Shown: positions 38,525 to 46,238 of the stretch, in pieces | Numbering within the stretch: position 1 is the stretch's first letter | Layout: each line of letters opens with the position of its first letter | DNA from: Streptomyces sp. M92 | GTDB lineage: Bacteria > Actinomycetota > Actinomycetes > Streptomycetales > Streptomycetaceae | NCBI RefSeq assembly: GCF_028473745.1 | Contig: NZ_CP101137.1 | Span: forward strand, 2,480,001-2,544,000 | Reading direction: 5' to 3' | Length of the DNA stretch: 64,000 bases | Made by a program: the position numbers and the translations under genes | Notes under the pieces: generated by a model | The model's input: the letters and a program-made list of their open reading frames with translations, nothing else | Database searches by the model: none | Told to the model about the DNA's origin: nothing

Positions 38525-38768
38525 CGTTCATGAGCCCGACCTGATCGCTATGACGCGTTTGGGGCGTGCGTGGGGCAGGCGCGGGGCATGTGTGGGACAG
38601 CTTTCGCTCGCCGAGCCAGGCGGGCGCGGCGGCGTGGCGAAGATCACGAACGTCATACGGGCGTTCCGTCGGCCGCGACGGGCACTGAGCGGGCGCGAGA
38701 GATTGAGGCTCGGCGGTGAGGGGGCGCGACGCCGGCACCCGCTCGCGCGCTGCGGGCAGACTGGGCTC
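38525..38768. other. Intergenic region after tRNA-Tyr, possible integration scar
   Basis: 244 bp between the tRNA terminator and a small gene. It holds an irregular iteration of TGGGGC-like words (about 38558-38600). On the minus strand a short frame ends ...SCPTHAPRLPHARPKRVIAIRSGS; such His/Pro/Arg ends occur on some integrases but no core motif is present. No gene called. Confidence 0.4.
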
Positions 38769-38987
38769 ATGGTCCCGTCCTCCCGCCGCAGAATCTGCCC
38801 CGAATGCCGTCGCGAGATCGCCGTGGTCGCGGGGCGGTACGCGCGTCACGACCCGCCCGGCGCGCGGGAGAGCGGCGAGCTCGTCTCCTGCCCCGGGTCG
38901 CGCCGGGCGGCGCGACTGGGAGCGGTGCAGCCGTCCTTGGACGGGTACGCCGTCCCCGACTTCCCCGGGCAACTGCCCCTGTTCTGA
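38769..38987 (+). CDS. Small conserved-looking zinc-ribbon-like protein
   Basis: 72 aa, starting MVPSSRRRICPECRREIAVV. Cys-Pro-x-Cys near residue 10 and a later Cys in LVSCPGSRR suggest a small metal-binding knuckle; the end DFPGQLPLF is hydrophobic. The longer frame upstream (from 38502) crosses the tRNA terminator and lacks a start signal. I do not recognise a function. It is followed by a convergent reductase gene 47 bp on. Confidence 0.55.
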   Translation: MVPSSRRRICPECRREIAVVAGRYARHDPPGARESGELVSCPGSRRAARLGAVQPSLDGYAVPDFPGQLPLF

Positions 38988-39034
38988 CCGATGTGCGCGG
39001 CCCCAGCGTCCCCCGCCGAGCCGGCGCCGCTTCC

Positions 39035-39691
39035 TCAGTTCCCGGCCACCGATTTCACCGCCACCGACACCGGCGCCGAACCCGCGATCAGCTCAAGTGT
39101 CAGGCCCGCCGTGGCCGGCGTGTCGACCAGCTCCGCCAGTACGGCGGCCACGTCGTCACGCGGCACGGGACCTCGGCCGGTGTGTGCTTCCAGGCGCACC
39201 AGGCCGGTGCCGGCGTCGTCCGTCAGCATTCCGGGCCGCAGGATCGTCCAGTCCAGCGCCTCCAGGGATCGCACGTGCGCGTCGGCCTCACCCTTGGCAC
39301 GCAGGTAGACGTCGAAGATCTCGTCGCCCTGGTGCTCCGGGTCGGCGCCCATGGAGGACACGACCACGAAGCGCCGTACGCCCGCCCGGACCGCCGCGTC
39401 CGCGAAGAGGACCGCCGCCGCCTTGTCCACCGTGTCCTTGCGGGCCGCCCCGCTCCCGGGGCCCGCGCCCGCGGCGAAGACCGCGGCGTCCGCGCCGCGC
39501 AGTCGCTCCGTGACCTCCTCCGCGGAGGCCGACTCCAGGTCCAGGACGACCGGTTCGGCGCCGGCCGCACGCAGATCGTCGGCCTGCTCGGCCTTGCGGA
39601 TGATGCCCGCCACCTCGTCGCCGCGCGCGGCGAGCAACCGCTCCAGCCGCAGCGCGATCTGACCATGACCACCAGCGATGACAATGCGCAT
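39035..39691 (-). CDS. NAD(P)-binding atypical SDR (YwnB/NmrA-like)
   Basis: 218 aa. Rossmann motif IAGGHGQIALRLERLL at 4-19, DLRAAGAEPVVLDLE, then VSSMGADPEHQGD and the LDWTILRPGMLTDDAGTG segment of the atypical SDR a5 group. These bind NAD(P) but often lack the catalytic Tyr-Lys pair; no YxxxK is apparent here in the usual place. Role unknown (flavin/biliverdin reductase-like or redox sensor). Same strand as the amidohydrolase gene 137 bp upstream; possibly one transcript. Confidence 0.85.
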   Translation of the reverse strand: MRIVIAGGHGQIALRLERLLAARGDEVAGIIRKAEQADDLRAAGAEPVVLDLESASAEEVTERLRGADAAVFAAGAGPGSGAARKDTVDKAAAVLFADAAVRAGVRRFVVVSSMGADPEHQGDEIFDVYLRAKGEADAHVRSLEALDWTILRPGMLTDDAGTGLVRLEAHTGRGPVPRDDVAAVLAELVDTPATAGLTLELIAGSAPVSVAVKSVAGN

Positions 39692-39828
39692 GTCTTCGAC
39701 CGTACGCCGCGACGGCCGCCCGCGCCGCACGACTTGCACCAAGTCCCGTCGGCCGCCCGGCGCGCGCCGCCGACAGCTGTTTCCGGGCGTCCCGGTGGCC
39801 GCGTGCCGCGCCGCCCTCCCCCAGCGCG

Positions 39829-41094
39829 TCAACGCCTCCCAGGTCCCCCACGCCCCTGCCGCGGCAGCCCCAGGTCGGTCGCGGCCGCCGAGTCGCCGTA
39901 CTCCCGTACCGCGCTCGTCCGTGCGACCACGCGCCCCCGGTGCACCACGATCCGGCTGTACGCCAGCGACAGTGCCCCCGCCAGCCGGTCCCCGCGCACC
40001 GCGAGGAGTTCGGCCGGGAAGCCCGCCTCCACCCGTACCTCGGGCAGCCCCAGGGCCGTCCGTGCCGCCGCGCTCACCGCGTCGTAGGCGTCCTCGGGAC
40101 GCAGCCCGTGACGCGAGGCCAGCAGGTACGCCGCCTCCAGGGGGTCGCCGCGCCCGACCGGGTTCGACACGTCCCGCAGGGCGCCGCTCCCGGCGGTGAC
40201 CCGCACGCCGGCCGCGCGCAGCAGCCGTACCGGGGCCGTGCCGTCGCGGCCTTCCACGGCGCCGCAGGTGCCCTGCGGGAGGCACACCACGGTCACTCCG
40301 GCCGCGGCGAGGCGGTCCGCCGCCCGGGCGGCCACGTCGGAGGGGAGCCGGGCGAGGCCCTCGCAGGGGCTCAGGGTCACCCCGGGGCGCAGTCCGCCCG
40401 CCATCGCCGCCAGCCGGGCCAGTCGTGCGGGGTCGGCGGCGTCCGTGTGCAGGTCGACCGGGCAGCCGTGCTCGGCGGCGACCTCGAGGACCGCCTCCAC
40501 GTACCCCGTCGGATCGGGGTCCAGGTCCGGGCAGCCGCCCACCGCGTCCGCGCCCATCTTGACCGCGTCCCGCAGCAGCGCCAGCCCGTCGGCGCCGGCC
40601 GCCCCGGTCAGCACCCTCGGCATCGCCACCGTGGTCAGGTCGGTCAGCCCGCGCAGCGAGCGCCGGGCCCGCAGTACGCCGATCAGCGCGCCGAGCCCCG
40701 GAACGTCGCCCACGCGTACGTGCGCCCGCAGCGCCGTCGCCCCGTGCCCCAGCTGGAGCAGGGCGGCCTCGGTGGCCCGCCGCTGGACGTCCGGCGGGTC
40801 GCAGGAGACGGGGCCCGGAGTCTCGCCCGTAAGCGCGGTGTCGCCGTGGACGTGGGGGTCGGCGGGGGCGGGCAGGAGCAGGTAGCCGCCGAGGTCCACG
40901 CGCGCGCCCGGGCCGCAGGCTCGGGCCGGGGACAGGCTGCCGGCCGTGCCGACCGCCTCGATGCGTCCGCCGTGCAGCCGTACGTCCACGGTCCGGCCGT
41001 CGGTCAGGCGTGCCCCGGCCAGCAGGAGCGAGCCGGGACCGGCGGCACCGGAGGGGGAGGGCGAGGGGGACGGCTGCGGCTGGCTGTCGGGCAT
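39829..41094 (-). CDS. Cytosine-deaminase-like amidohydrolase lacking catalytic residues
   Basis: 421 aa after a Pro/Ser-rich N-terminus. It aligns by motif with the CodA group: HVH (His81, His83) after LLPAPADP, DLHTDAAD (His216), and SGALRDVSNPVGRGDPLEAA, the CodA-type strand. Key residues differ: the catalytic Glu of HCDE is Ala219, the ligand His of the SH-motif strand is Pro243 (SPC), and the metal Asp of the GTDN motif is Gly304 (GSG). So hydrolysis by the normal mechanism looks impossible. Either a pseudoenzyme with a binding role or a divergent chemistry. The reading frame is intact and codon use normal, so it is under selection. Confidence 0.82.
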   Translation of the reverse strand: MPDSQPQPSPSPSPSGAAGPGSLLLAGARLTDGRTVDVRLHGGRIEAVGTAGSLSPARACGPGARVDLGGYLLLPAPADPHVHGDTALTGETPGPVSCDPPDVQRRATEAALLQLGHGATALRAHVRVGDVPGLGALIGVLRARRSLRGLTDLTTVAMPRVLTGAAGADGLALLRDAVKMGADAVGGCPDLDPDPTGYVEAVLEVAAEHGCPVDLHTDAADPARLARLAAMAGGLRPGVTLSPCEGLARLPSDVAARAADRLAAAGVTVVCLPQGTCGAVEGRDGTAPVRLLRAAGVRVTAGSGALRDVSNPVGRGDPLEAAYLLASRHGLRPEDAYDAVSAAARTALGLPEVRVEAGFPAELLAVRGDRLAGALSLAYSRIVVHRGRVVARTSAVREYGDSAAATDLGLPRQGRGGPGRR

Positions 41095-41265
41095 CGCGCT
41101 CCTCTGGGCTCGGGGCTGCGCAGTGGGGGACGCAAGATCACGCAGAGTGAGTCGAGCCTAGGACGGTGATCAGCTCGTGGCGCGGAGGAGCGCAATAGTC
41201 GTACCGGCGCGGGCCGTCGCTCCACGGTGGTCGGGACGGGCCGGGGCAGGGGCGGCGAAACGGAT

Positions 41266-41295
41266 TTGGGCGAACGGCGGGCGACCGTGTAATGT
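41266..41295 (+). promoter_or_regulatory. Candidate promoter of tRNA-Thr/tRNA-Met
   Basis: TTGGGC (41266-41271), 18 bp, TAATGT (41290-41295), 11 bases before the tRNA-Thr 5' end. Confidence 0.45.
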
Positions 41296-41306
41296 CTTCA
41301 TCGCTC

Positions 41307-41379
41307 GCCCCAATAGCTCAGTCGGCAGAGCGTCTCCATGGTAAGGAGAAGGTCAACGGTTCGATTCCGTTTTGGGGCT
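41307..41379 (+). tRNA. tRNA-Thr (GGT)
   Basis: 73 nt; acceptor GCCCCAA/TTGGGGC, D-arm GCTC...GAGC, anticodon GGT in loop ATGGTAA, T-arm with GGTTCGATTCC, discriminator T. CCA not encoded. Confidence 0.95.
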
Positions 41380-41425
41380 CTGGTGTGAGAGGTTCCCGCC
41401 GCGAGGCGGGGCCCGATCGCATCAC

Positions 41426-41498
41426 AGCGGTGTAGCTCAGTCGGTAGAGCAAGCGGCTCATAATCGCTGTGTCACCGGTTCAAGTCCGGTCACCGCTA
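41426..41498 (+). tRNA. tRNA-Met (CAT), elongator type
   Basis: 73 nt; acceptor AGCGGTG/CACCGCT fully paired, so it lacks the 1:72 mismatch of the initiator; anticodon CAT in loop CTCATAA; discriminator A. Forty-six bp after tRNA-Thr, probably one transcript with it and with rpmG. Confidence 0.95.
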
Positions 41499-41587
41499 CT
41501 CCTAGTAGCCGATTGCGGGGTCGGTCCTTCAATCGGCTACTCTTTCCTGCGTTAATACCATCAATCCGTTCGTCAAGGAGCACTCAC

Positions 41588-41752
41588 GTGGCTGCCACCG
41601 ACGTCCGCCCGAAGATCACGCTGGCCTGCGTGGAGTGCAAGGAGCGGAACTACATCACCAAGAAGAACCGGCGTAACAACCCGGACCGACTGGAGATGAA
41701 GAAGCACTGCCCGCGTTGCAACGCGCACACCGCGCACCGCGAAACGCGATAA
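41588..41752 (+). CDS. rpmG: 50S ribosomal protein L33 (zinc-binding form)
   Basis: 54 aa, GTG start with AAGGAG upstream. The four cysteines of the zinc (C+) form are present in CVECK and HCPRC, with [15 protein letters not shown] between. Streptomyces also carry a C- form used under zinc starvation; this is the housekeeping copy. It lies just before hadA-hadB, the same order as in mycobacteria, and is closed by a strong hairpin terminator. Confidence 0.96.
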   Translation: MAATDVRPKITLACVECKERNYITKKNRRNNPDRLEMKKHCPRCNAHTAHRETR

Positions 41753-41763
41753 ATCAGGCTCGT

Positions 41764-41802
41764 ACGTGAGGCCGTCCCCGAAGCTCGGGGGCGGCCTCAC
41801 GT
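41764..41802 (+). terminator. rpmG terminator
   Basis: Eighteen-bp stem with one G-U pair and a three-base loop, followed by CGTTTCG. Begins 11 bp past the rpmG stop. Confidence 0.85.
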
Positions 41803-41891
41803 CGTTTCGACTCTCGCGGGCAGACATTCGCATGCAGACTTCGCAGGCGACCGCAGCAGGCAGACAGAGACCAGCAGGAGGTGCCGAGCCC

Positions 41892-42344
41892 ATGGCGCTC
41901 GACCAGTCCTTCGTGGGGCGGACCTATCCGCCCACCGAGCCCTACGAGGTGGGCCGGGAGAAGATCCGTGAGTTCGCGGAGGCGGTGGGGGACGCGAACC
42001 CGGCGTACACGGACGCCGAGGCCGCCAAGGCGCTCGGCCATCCGGACGTGATCGCGCCGCCGACCTTCGTGTTCTCCGTCACGTTCCGTGCGGCCGCGCA
42101 GGTCATCGAGGACCCGCGGCTCGGTCTGGACTACAGCCGGGTGGTGCACGGCGACCAGAAGTTCGCCTACTCCCGCCCGGTGCGCGCCGGTGACCGGCTG
42201 AGCGTCACCTCGTCCATCGAGGCGGTCAAGTCGATGGCGGGCAACGACATCCTGGACATCCGCGGTGAGGTCCACGACGAGGCCGGCGAGCACGTCGTGA
42301 CCACGTGGATCAAGCTGGTGGCCCGCGCGGCCGAGGGGGCGTGA
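41892..42344 (+). CDS. (3R)-hydroxyacyl dehydratase subunit, HadA-like (non-catalytic hot-dog)
   Basis: 150 aa, ATG with GGAGGTG upstream. FAS1-like/MaoC hot-dog fold: SFVGRTYPPTEPYEVGREKIREFAEAVGDANPAYTDAEAAKALGHPDVIAPPTF. The catalytic Asp-x4-His of the hydratase-2 motif is missing (Ala-Tyr in place of Ile-His), as in mycobacterial HadA, which binds substrate while HadB catalyses. It probably forms a heterodimer with the next gene product and works on fatty acyl-ACP/CoA chains. Mycolic acids are not made by Streptomyces, so the substrate here differs and is unknown. Confidence 0.88.
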   Translation: MALDQSFVGRTYPPTEPYEVGREKIREFAEAVGDANPAYTDAEAAKALGHPDVIAPPTFVFSVTFRAAAQVIEDPRLGLDYSRVVHGDQKFAYSRPVRAGDRLSVTSSIEAVKSMAGNDILDIRGEVHDEAGEHVVTTWIKLVARAAEGA

Positions 42345-42351
42345 GCATTCG

Positions 42352-42780
42352 ATGACGGCGAAGATCTCCTACTCCGACGTCGAGGTCGGCACCGAGCTGC
42401 CCGCCCAGAGCTTCCCGGTGGACCGCGCCACGCTCGTCCGGTACGCGGGCGCCTCCGGCGACTTCAACCCCATCCACTGGAACGAGAAGTTCGCCAAGGA
42501 GGTCGGCCTCCCGGACGTCATCGCGCACGGCATGTTCACCATGGCCGAGGCGATCCGTGTGGTCACCGACTGGACCGGTGACCCGGGCTCGGTCGTCGAG
42601 TACGGCGTCCGCTTCACCAAGCCCGTCGTCGTCCCGAACGACGACAAGGGGGCCGTCATCGAGGTCAGCGGCAAGGTCGCCGCCAAGCTGGACGACAACA
42701 CCGTCCGCGTCGACCTGACGGCGACCAGTGCCGGTCAGAAGGTGCTGGGCATGTCCCGCGCGGTCGTACGACTGGCCTGA
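42352..42780 (+). CDS. (3R)-hydroxyacyl dehydratase subunit, HadB-like (catalytic MaoC)
   Basis: 142 aa, seven bases after hadA. The hydratase-2 motif is intact: Asp37 and His42 in ASGDFNPIHWNEKFAKEVGLPDVIAHGMF. With the HadA-like partner it should dehydrate (3R)-3-hydroxyacyl chains. The two-gene unit is followed by a hairpin terminator. Same rpmG-hadA-hadB order as in mycobacteria supports orthology. Confidence 0.9.
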   Translation: MTAKISYSDVEVGTELPAQSFPVDRATLVRYAGASGDFNPIHWNEKFAKEVGLPDVIAHGMFTMAEAIRVVTDWTGDPGSVVEYGVRFTKPVVVPNDDKGAVIEVSGKVAAKLDDNTVRVDLTATSAGQKVLGMSRAVVRLA

Positions 42781-42804
42781 CGCCGACAGGCGTGTCCGGC
42801 AGGG

Positions 42805-42839
42805 GTAAGGGGCGTCCTCCATTGAGGTGCGCCCCTTAC
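42805..42839 (+). terminator. hadAB terminator
   Basis: Ten-bp stem GTAAGGGGCG/CGCCCCTTAC with a partly paired 15-base loop, 25 bp past the hadB-like stop. Confidence 0.7.
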
Positions 42840-42870
42840 GTGTGCCCGCAGTCCCGTCAGCGGTTGACCA

Positions 42871-42890
42871 GTTAGTGATTGAGTACTAAC
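42871..42890. promoter_or_regulatory. TetR operator upstream of its own gene
   Basis: GTTAGT-N8-ACTAAC, ending nine bases before the tetR start. The same element (GTTAGT-N8-ACTAAT) recurs 659 bp away before the MFS gene. Confidence 0.75.
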
Positions 42891-42899
42891 TTACTCGTC

Positions 42900-43472
42900 A
42901 TGGTCAGGATGAGCGCAGAAGAGAGGCGCGAGAGCGTCATCCGCGCGGCGATGAGCGAGTTCGCCCGGGGCGGCTACTACGGCACGTCTACCGAGGCCAT
43001 CGCCAAGCGGGTGGGGGTCTCCCAGCCGTACCTCTTCCGGCTCTTCCCGGGCAAGAAGGCGATTTTCCTGGCAGTGGTCGAGCGGTGCTTCCAGGATGCG
43101 CGCAGCGTCTTCGTGGACGCCTCCGATGGCCTCCACGGCGAAGAGGCGCTGCACGCCATGGCGAACGCCTACACGCAGCTGATCACCGAGCAGCCCGAGA
43201 AGCTCCAGATGCAGTTGCAGACGTACGTGGCGGTGGCGGCGGCCGAAGCCGCCGGGGACCTCGAGTTCGGCGAGATGGTCCGTGAGTACTGGATGGACCT
43301 CTTCGACGCCGTCCACGTGCCGCTCGGTGGCGACGTGGGTGAGACGACGACCTTCATGGCGTACGGCATGCTCGTCAACGCCCTGGTCGGCATGGGCTTC
43401 CCGCCGGAGCACCGGATCTGGGAGGGCTTCTACATCTCGGCGAGGGCCAAGGCCGGTCAGGGCGAGGTGTAG
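42900..43472 (+). CDS. TetR-family repressor of the adjacent MFS exporter
   Basis: 190 aa from the ATG at 42900; a TTG at 42879 and an ATG three codons in are alternatives, and there is no clear ribosome site. N-terminal HTH: RRESVIRAAMSEFARGGYYGTSTEAIAKRVGVSQPYLFRLFPGKKAIFLAVVE. The C-terminal domain is helical with a ligand pocket of unknown preference. Matching palindromes lie before this gene and before the MFS gene 121 bp downstream, so it most likely represses both and is released by a drug or metabolite exported by the pump. Confidence 0.92.
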   Translation: MVRMSAEERRESVIRAAMSEFARGGYYGTSTEAIAKRVGVSQPYLFRLFPGKKAIFLAVVERCFQDARSVFVDASDGLHGEEALHAMANAYTQLITEQPEKLQMQLQTYVAVAAAEAAGDLEFGEMVREYWMDLFDAVHVPLGGDVGETTTFMAYGMLVNALVGMGFPPEHRIWEGFYISARAKAGQGEV

Positions 43473-43529
43473 CTTCACGACGCCCCGCGCGGGCTTGCCC
43501 TTCACCTGCGTCTCCGCATGACCGCAGAA

Positions 43530-43549
43530 GTTAGTCATCAATTACTAAT
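43530..43549. promoter_or_regulatory. TetR operator upstream of the MFS gene
   Basis: GTTAGT-N8-ACTAAT, same half-sites and spacing as at 42871-42890, 44 bp before the exporter start. Confidence 0.75.
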
Positions 43550-43593
43550 CTACAGACGTCCGACGCAAGCAGTGCACACCCTCTGGGGGAGAG

Positions 43594-45069
43594 ATGTCAC
43601 AGCACGGCACACAAGGGAGCGCCCGCCGCGGGGGAACGGCCTGGGCCCTCGTCATCACCAGCGTCGCCGGTTTCATGGCGGCCCTGGACAACCTCGTCGT
43701 CACCACCGCCCTGCCCGCCATCCGCGAGGACCTGGGCGGCGCGCTGCACGACCTCGAATGGACCGTGAGCGCCTACACGCTCACCTTCGCCGTCCTCCTG
43801 ATGTTCGGCGCGGCCCTCGGCGACCGCTTCGGCCGCCGCAGGCTGTTCCTCGTCGGCATCACCGTCTTCACCGCGGCCTCCGCCGCCGCGGCCATGGCCC
43901 CCGGCATCGACTCGCTGATCGCCGCCCGCGCGGTGCAGGGCGTCGGCGCGGCCATCATGATGCCGCTCACCCTGACCCTGCTGACGGCCGCCGTGCCCGC
44001 CGAACGACGCGGGATGGCGTACGGCATCTGGGGCGCCGTCAACGGCCTCGCCGTCGCCTCGGGTCCGCTGGTCGGCGGCAGCCTGACCGAGCACATCTCC
44101 TGGCAGTGGATCTTCTGGCTGAACGTCCCGCTGGGCCTGGCCCTCCTGCCGCTCGCCCGCCTCCGCCTCGCCGAGTCCCACGGCACCGGCGCCCCGCTCG
44201 ACCTCCCCGGCACGCTGCTCGCCAGCGGCGGACTTTTCGGCGTCGTCTACGGCCTGGTCCGCGGGCCCGTCGACGGCTGGACCGGTCCGGTGGTGCTGAC
44301 CAGCCTGTTCGCGGGCGCCGCGCTCCTCGTCGCCTTCGTCCTCTACAGCACCCGGGCGAGGAACCCCATGCTCCCGATGCGGCTGTTCCGCTCCCGCGCC
44401 TTCGCCGGTGTCAACGCGGCGAGCCTGCTGATGTTCCTGGGGATGTTCGGCTCGATCTTCCTGCTCAGCCAGTACATGCAGAACGTGCTCGGCTACACGC
44501 CCACCGAGGCGGGCCTGCGCATGCTGCCCTGGACCGGCATGCCGATGCTGGTCGCGCCGCTCGCGGGAATCCTCTCGGACCGGATCGGCGGCCGCCCGGT
44601 CGTCGCGGCCGGCCTCTTCCTCCAGGCGGCCGGACTCGGCTACCTCGCCTCCGTGGTCACCGACGACGTCACTTACGCCGCCCAGCTGCCCGGCCTGATC
44701 CTCAGCGGCATCGGCATGGCCCTCTTCTTCGCCCCGGCCTCCGCCCTGGTGATGTCCAGCGTCGTCCCGAGGGAACAGGGCATCGCCTCGGGCGCCAACA
44801 ACGCCCTGCGCGAGGTGGGCGGCGCGCTCGGCATCGCGGTGATGTCCTCGATCTTCGCGGCCCAGGGCGGCTACGGGTCCGCGCAGTCCTTCGTCGACGG
44901 GCTGCGGCCCGCGATCGCGGTGGGCGCCGCGGTCGTCGCCCTCGCGGGCGTCGCGGCCCTGCTGATCCCGGCCCGCCGCGGGAACGGCGCGGCACCCACG
45001 GGCCACCGCCAGGCCCAGTCGCCCACCGCCCCGGCACCCCTCCCGCCCGCCGAAGCGGCCACCCACTGA
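43594..45069 (+). CDS. MFS drug exporter, DHA2 (14-TM, EmrB/QacA) family
   Basis: 491 aa, ATG with GGGGGAG upstream. Fourteen hydrophobic helices; motif A GDRFGRRRLFLVG in loop 2-3, motif D1-like FMAALDNLVVTTALPAI in helix 1, and motif C region GAVNGLAVASGPLVGG in helix 5. It exports drugs or antibiotics with proton antiport. Controlled by the TetR repressor just upstream through a shared operator. A hairpin terminator follows. The substrate cannot be predicted; self-resistance to a native metabolite is one possibility. Confidence 0.92.
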   Translation: MSQHGTQGSARRGGTAWALVITSVAGFMAALDNLVVTTALPAIREDLGGALHDLEWTVSAYTLTFAVLLMFGAALGDRFGRRRLFLVGITVFTAASAAAAMAPGIDSLIAARAVQGVGAAIMMPLTLTLLTAAVPAERRGMAYGIWGAVNGLAVASGPLVGGSLTEHISWQWIFWLNVPLGLALLPLARLRLAESHGTGAPLDLPGTLLASGGLFGVVYGLVRGPVDGWTGPVVLTSLFAGAALLVAFVLYSTRARNPMLPMRLFRSRAFAGVNAASLLMFLGMFGSIFLLSQYMQNVLGYTPTEAGLRMLPWTGMPMLVAPLAGILSDRIGGRPVVAAGLFLQAAGLGYLASVVTDDVTYAAQLPGLILSGIGMALFFAPASALVMSSVVPREQGIASGANNALREVGGALGIAVMSSIFAAQGGYGSAQSFVDGLRPAIAVGAAVVALAGVAALLIPARRGNGAAPTGHRQAQSPTAPAPLPPAEAATH

Positions 45070-45105
45070 CCGTCGGCGCGCTGGAGTGCCCGACCCGAAC
45101 CGAGG

Positions 45106-45133
45106 AACGCCCCGGCCGACCGGCCGGGGCGTT
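45106..45133 (+). terminator. Terminator after the MFS gene
   Basis: Twelve-bp stem AACGCCCCGGCC/GGCCGGGGCGTT with loop GACC, followed by TCCC. Isolates murB from the exporter gene. Confidence 0.8.
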
Positions 45134-45178
45134 TCCCGCTGCCCAGCCCTGTCACCGCCGTCTCGTACTCTTGACCGC

Positions 45179-46234
45179 GTGCAGGAACTCCACGACGCCC
45201 CCCTCGCCCCGCTGACCACCTTCCGGCTGGGCGGCCCCGCGACCCGCCTGATCACGGCCACCACCGATGCCGACGTCATCGCCGCCGTCCGCGAGGCCGA
45301 CGACACCGGCACGCCCCTGCTGCTCATCGGCGGCGGGTCCAACCTGGTCATCGGGGACAAGGGCTTCGACGGCACCGCCCTGCACATCGCCACGCGCGGC
45401 CTCACCCTCGACGGCACGACGCTCACCGTGGCGGCCGGCGAGATCTGGACCGACGCCGTCGCCCGCACCGTCGAGGCCGGACTCGCCGGCGTCGAGTGCC
45501 TGGCCGGCATCCCCGGCTCGGCGGGCGCCACCCCCATCCAGAACGTCGGCGCGTACGGCCAGGAGGTCTCCTCGACGATCACCGAGGTCGCCGCCTACGA
45601 CCGCAGGAACCGCGAGACGGTCACCCTCACCAACGCCGACTGCGCCTTCTCCTACCGCCACAGCCGTTTCAAGGCGGAGCCCGAGCGGTACGTCGTCCTG
45701 AGCGTCCGCTTCGAGCTGGAGGACGCCGACGGGCTCTCCGCGCCCCTCCGCTACGCCGAGACCGCCCGCGCCCTGGGTGTCGAGGCCGGCGACCGGGTAT
45801 CGCTGACCGCCGCCCGCGACACCGTGCTGAAACTCCGCGCGGGCAAGGGCATGGTTCTCGACCCCGAGGACCACGACACCTGGTCGGCCGGCTCGTTCTT
45901 CACCAACCCGATCCTCACGGACGACGAGTTCACCGCCTTCCGCTCCCGCGTGGCCGACCGCCTCGGTGACTCCGTGGCCCCCCCCGCCTTCCCCGCGGGT
46001 GAGGGCCGGATCAAGACCTCCGCCGCCTGGCTGATCGACAAGGCGGGCTTCACCAAGGGCTACGGCGCCGGCCCCGCCCGCATCTCCACCAAGCACACCC
46101 TGGCCCTCACCAACCGCGGCGAGGCGACCACGGAGGACCTGCTCGCCCTGGCCCGCGAGGTCGTCGTCGGCGTCCGGGACGCCTTCGGCGTCACGCTGGT
46201 CAATGAACCGGTGACGGTCGGCGTCAGCCTTTAG
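45179..46234 (+). CDS. murB: UDP-N-acetylenolpyruvoylglucosamine reductase
   Basis: 351 aa from a GTG. TACTCT at 45166-45171 ends seven bases before it, so the mRNA is probably leaderless. FAD-binding strands LIGGGSNLVIGDKGFDG and AGIPGSAGATPIQNVGAYGQE, the Tyr/Arg pair in FSYRHSRFK, the Ser in AGSFFTNPIL (type I MurB) and the catalytic Glu near the end (FGVTLVNEPVTVG). It reduces UDP-GlcNAc-enolpyruvate to UDP-MurNAc with NADPH, the second committed peptidoglycan step. Stands alone, not in a mur cluster, as in other Streptomyces. Confidence 0.95.
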   Translation: MQELHDAPLAPLTTFRLGGPATRLITATTDADVIAAVREADDTGTPLLLIGGGSNLVIGDKGFDGTALHIATRGLTLDGTTLTVAAGEIWTDAVARTVEAGLAGVECLAGIPGSAGATPIQNVGAYGQEVSSTITEVAAYDRRNRETVTLTNADCAFSYRHSRFKAEPERYVVLSVRFELEDADGLSAPLRYAETARALGVEAGDRVSLTAARDTVLKLRAGKGMVLDPEDHDTWSAGSFFTNPILTDDEFTAFRSRVADRLGDSVAPPAFPAGEGRIKTSAAWLIDKAGFTKGYGAGPARISTKHTLALTNRGEATTEDLLALAREVVVGVRDAFGVTLVNEPVTVGVSL

Positions 46235-46238
46235 GGGC

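Noticed and set aside
38295..38972. Minus-strand frame of 225 codons over tRNA-Tyr and the region after it
   Set aside because: Crosses a tRNA gene and its terminator; no start signal or domain. Only noted as a possible integrase remnant.
42879..42899. TTG start for the TetR repressor of the MFS gene
   Set aside because: It would place the start inside the operator palindrome and add residues not typical of the family; the ATG at 42900 is preferred.
43597..45582. 661-codon minus-strand frame over the MFS gene
   Set aside because: Shadow of a clear 14-helix transporter; no recognisable domain.
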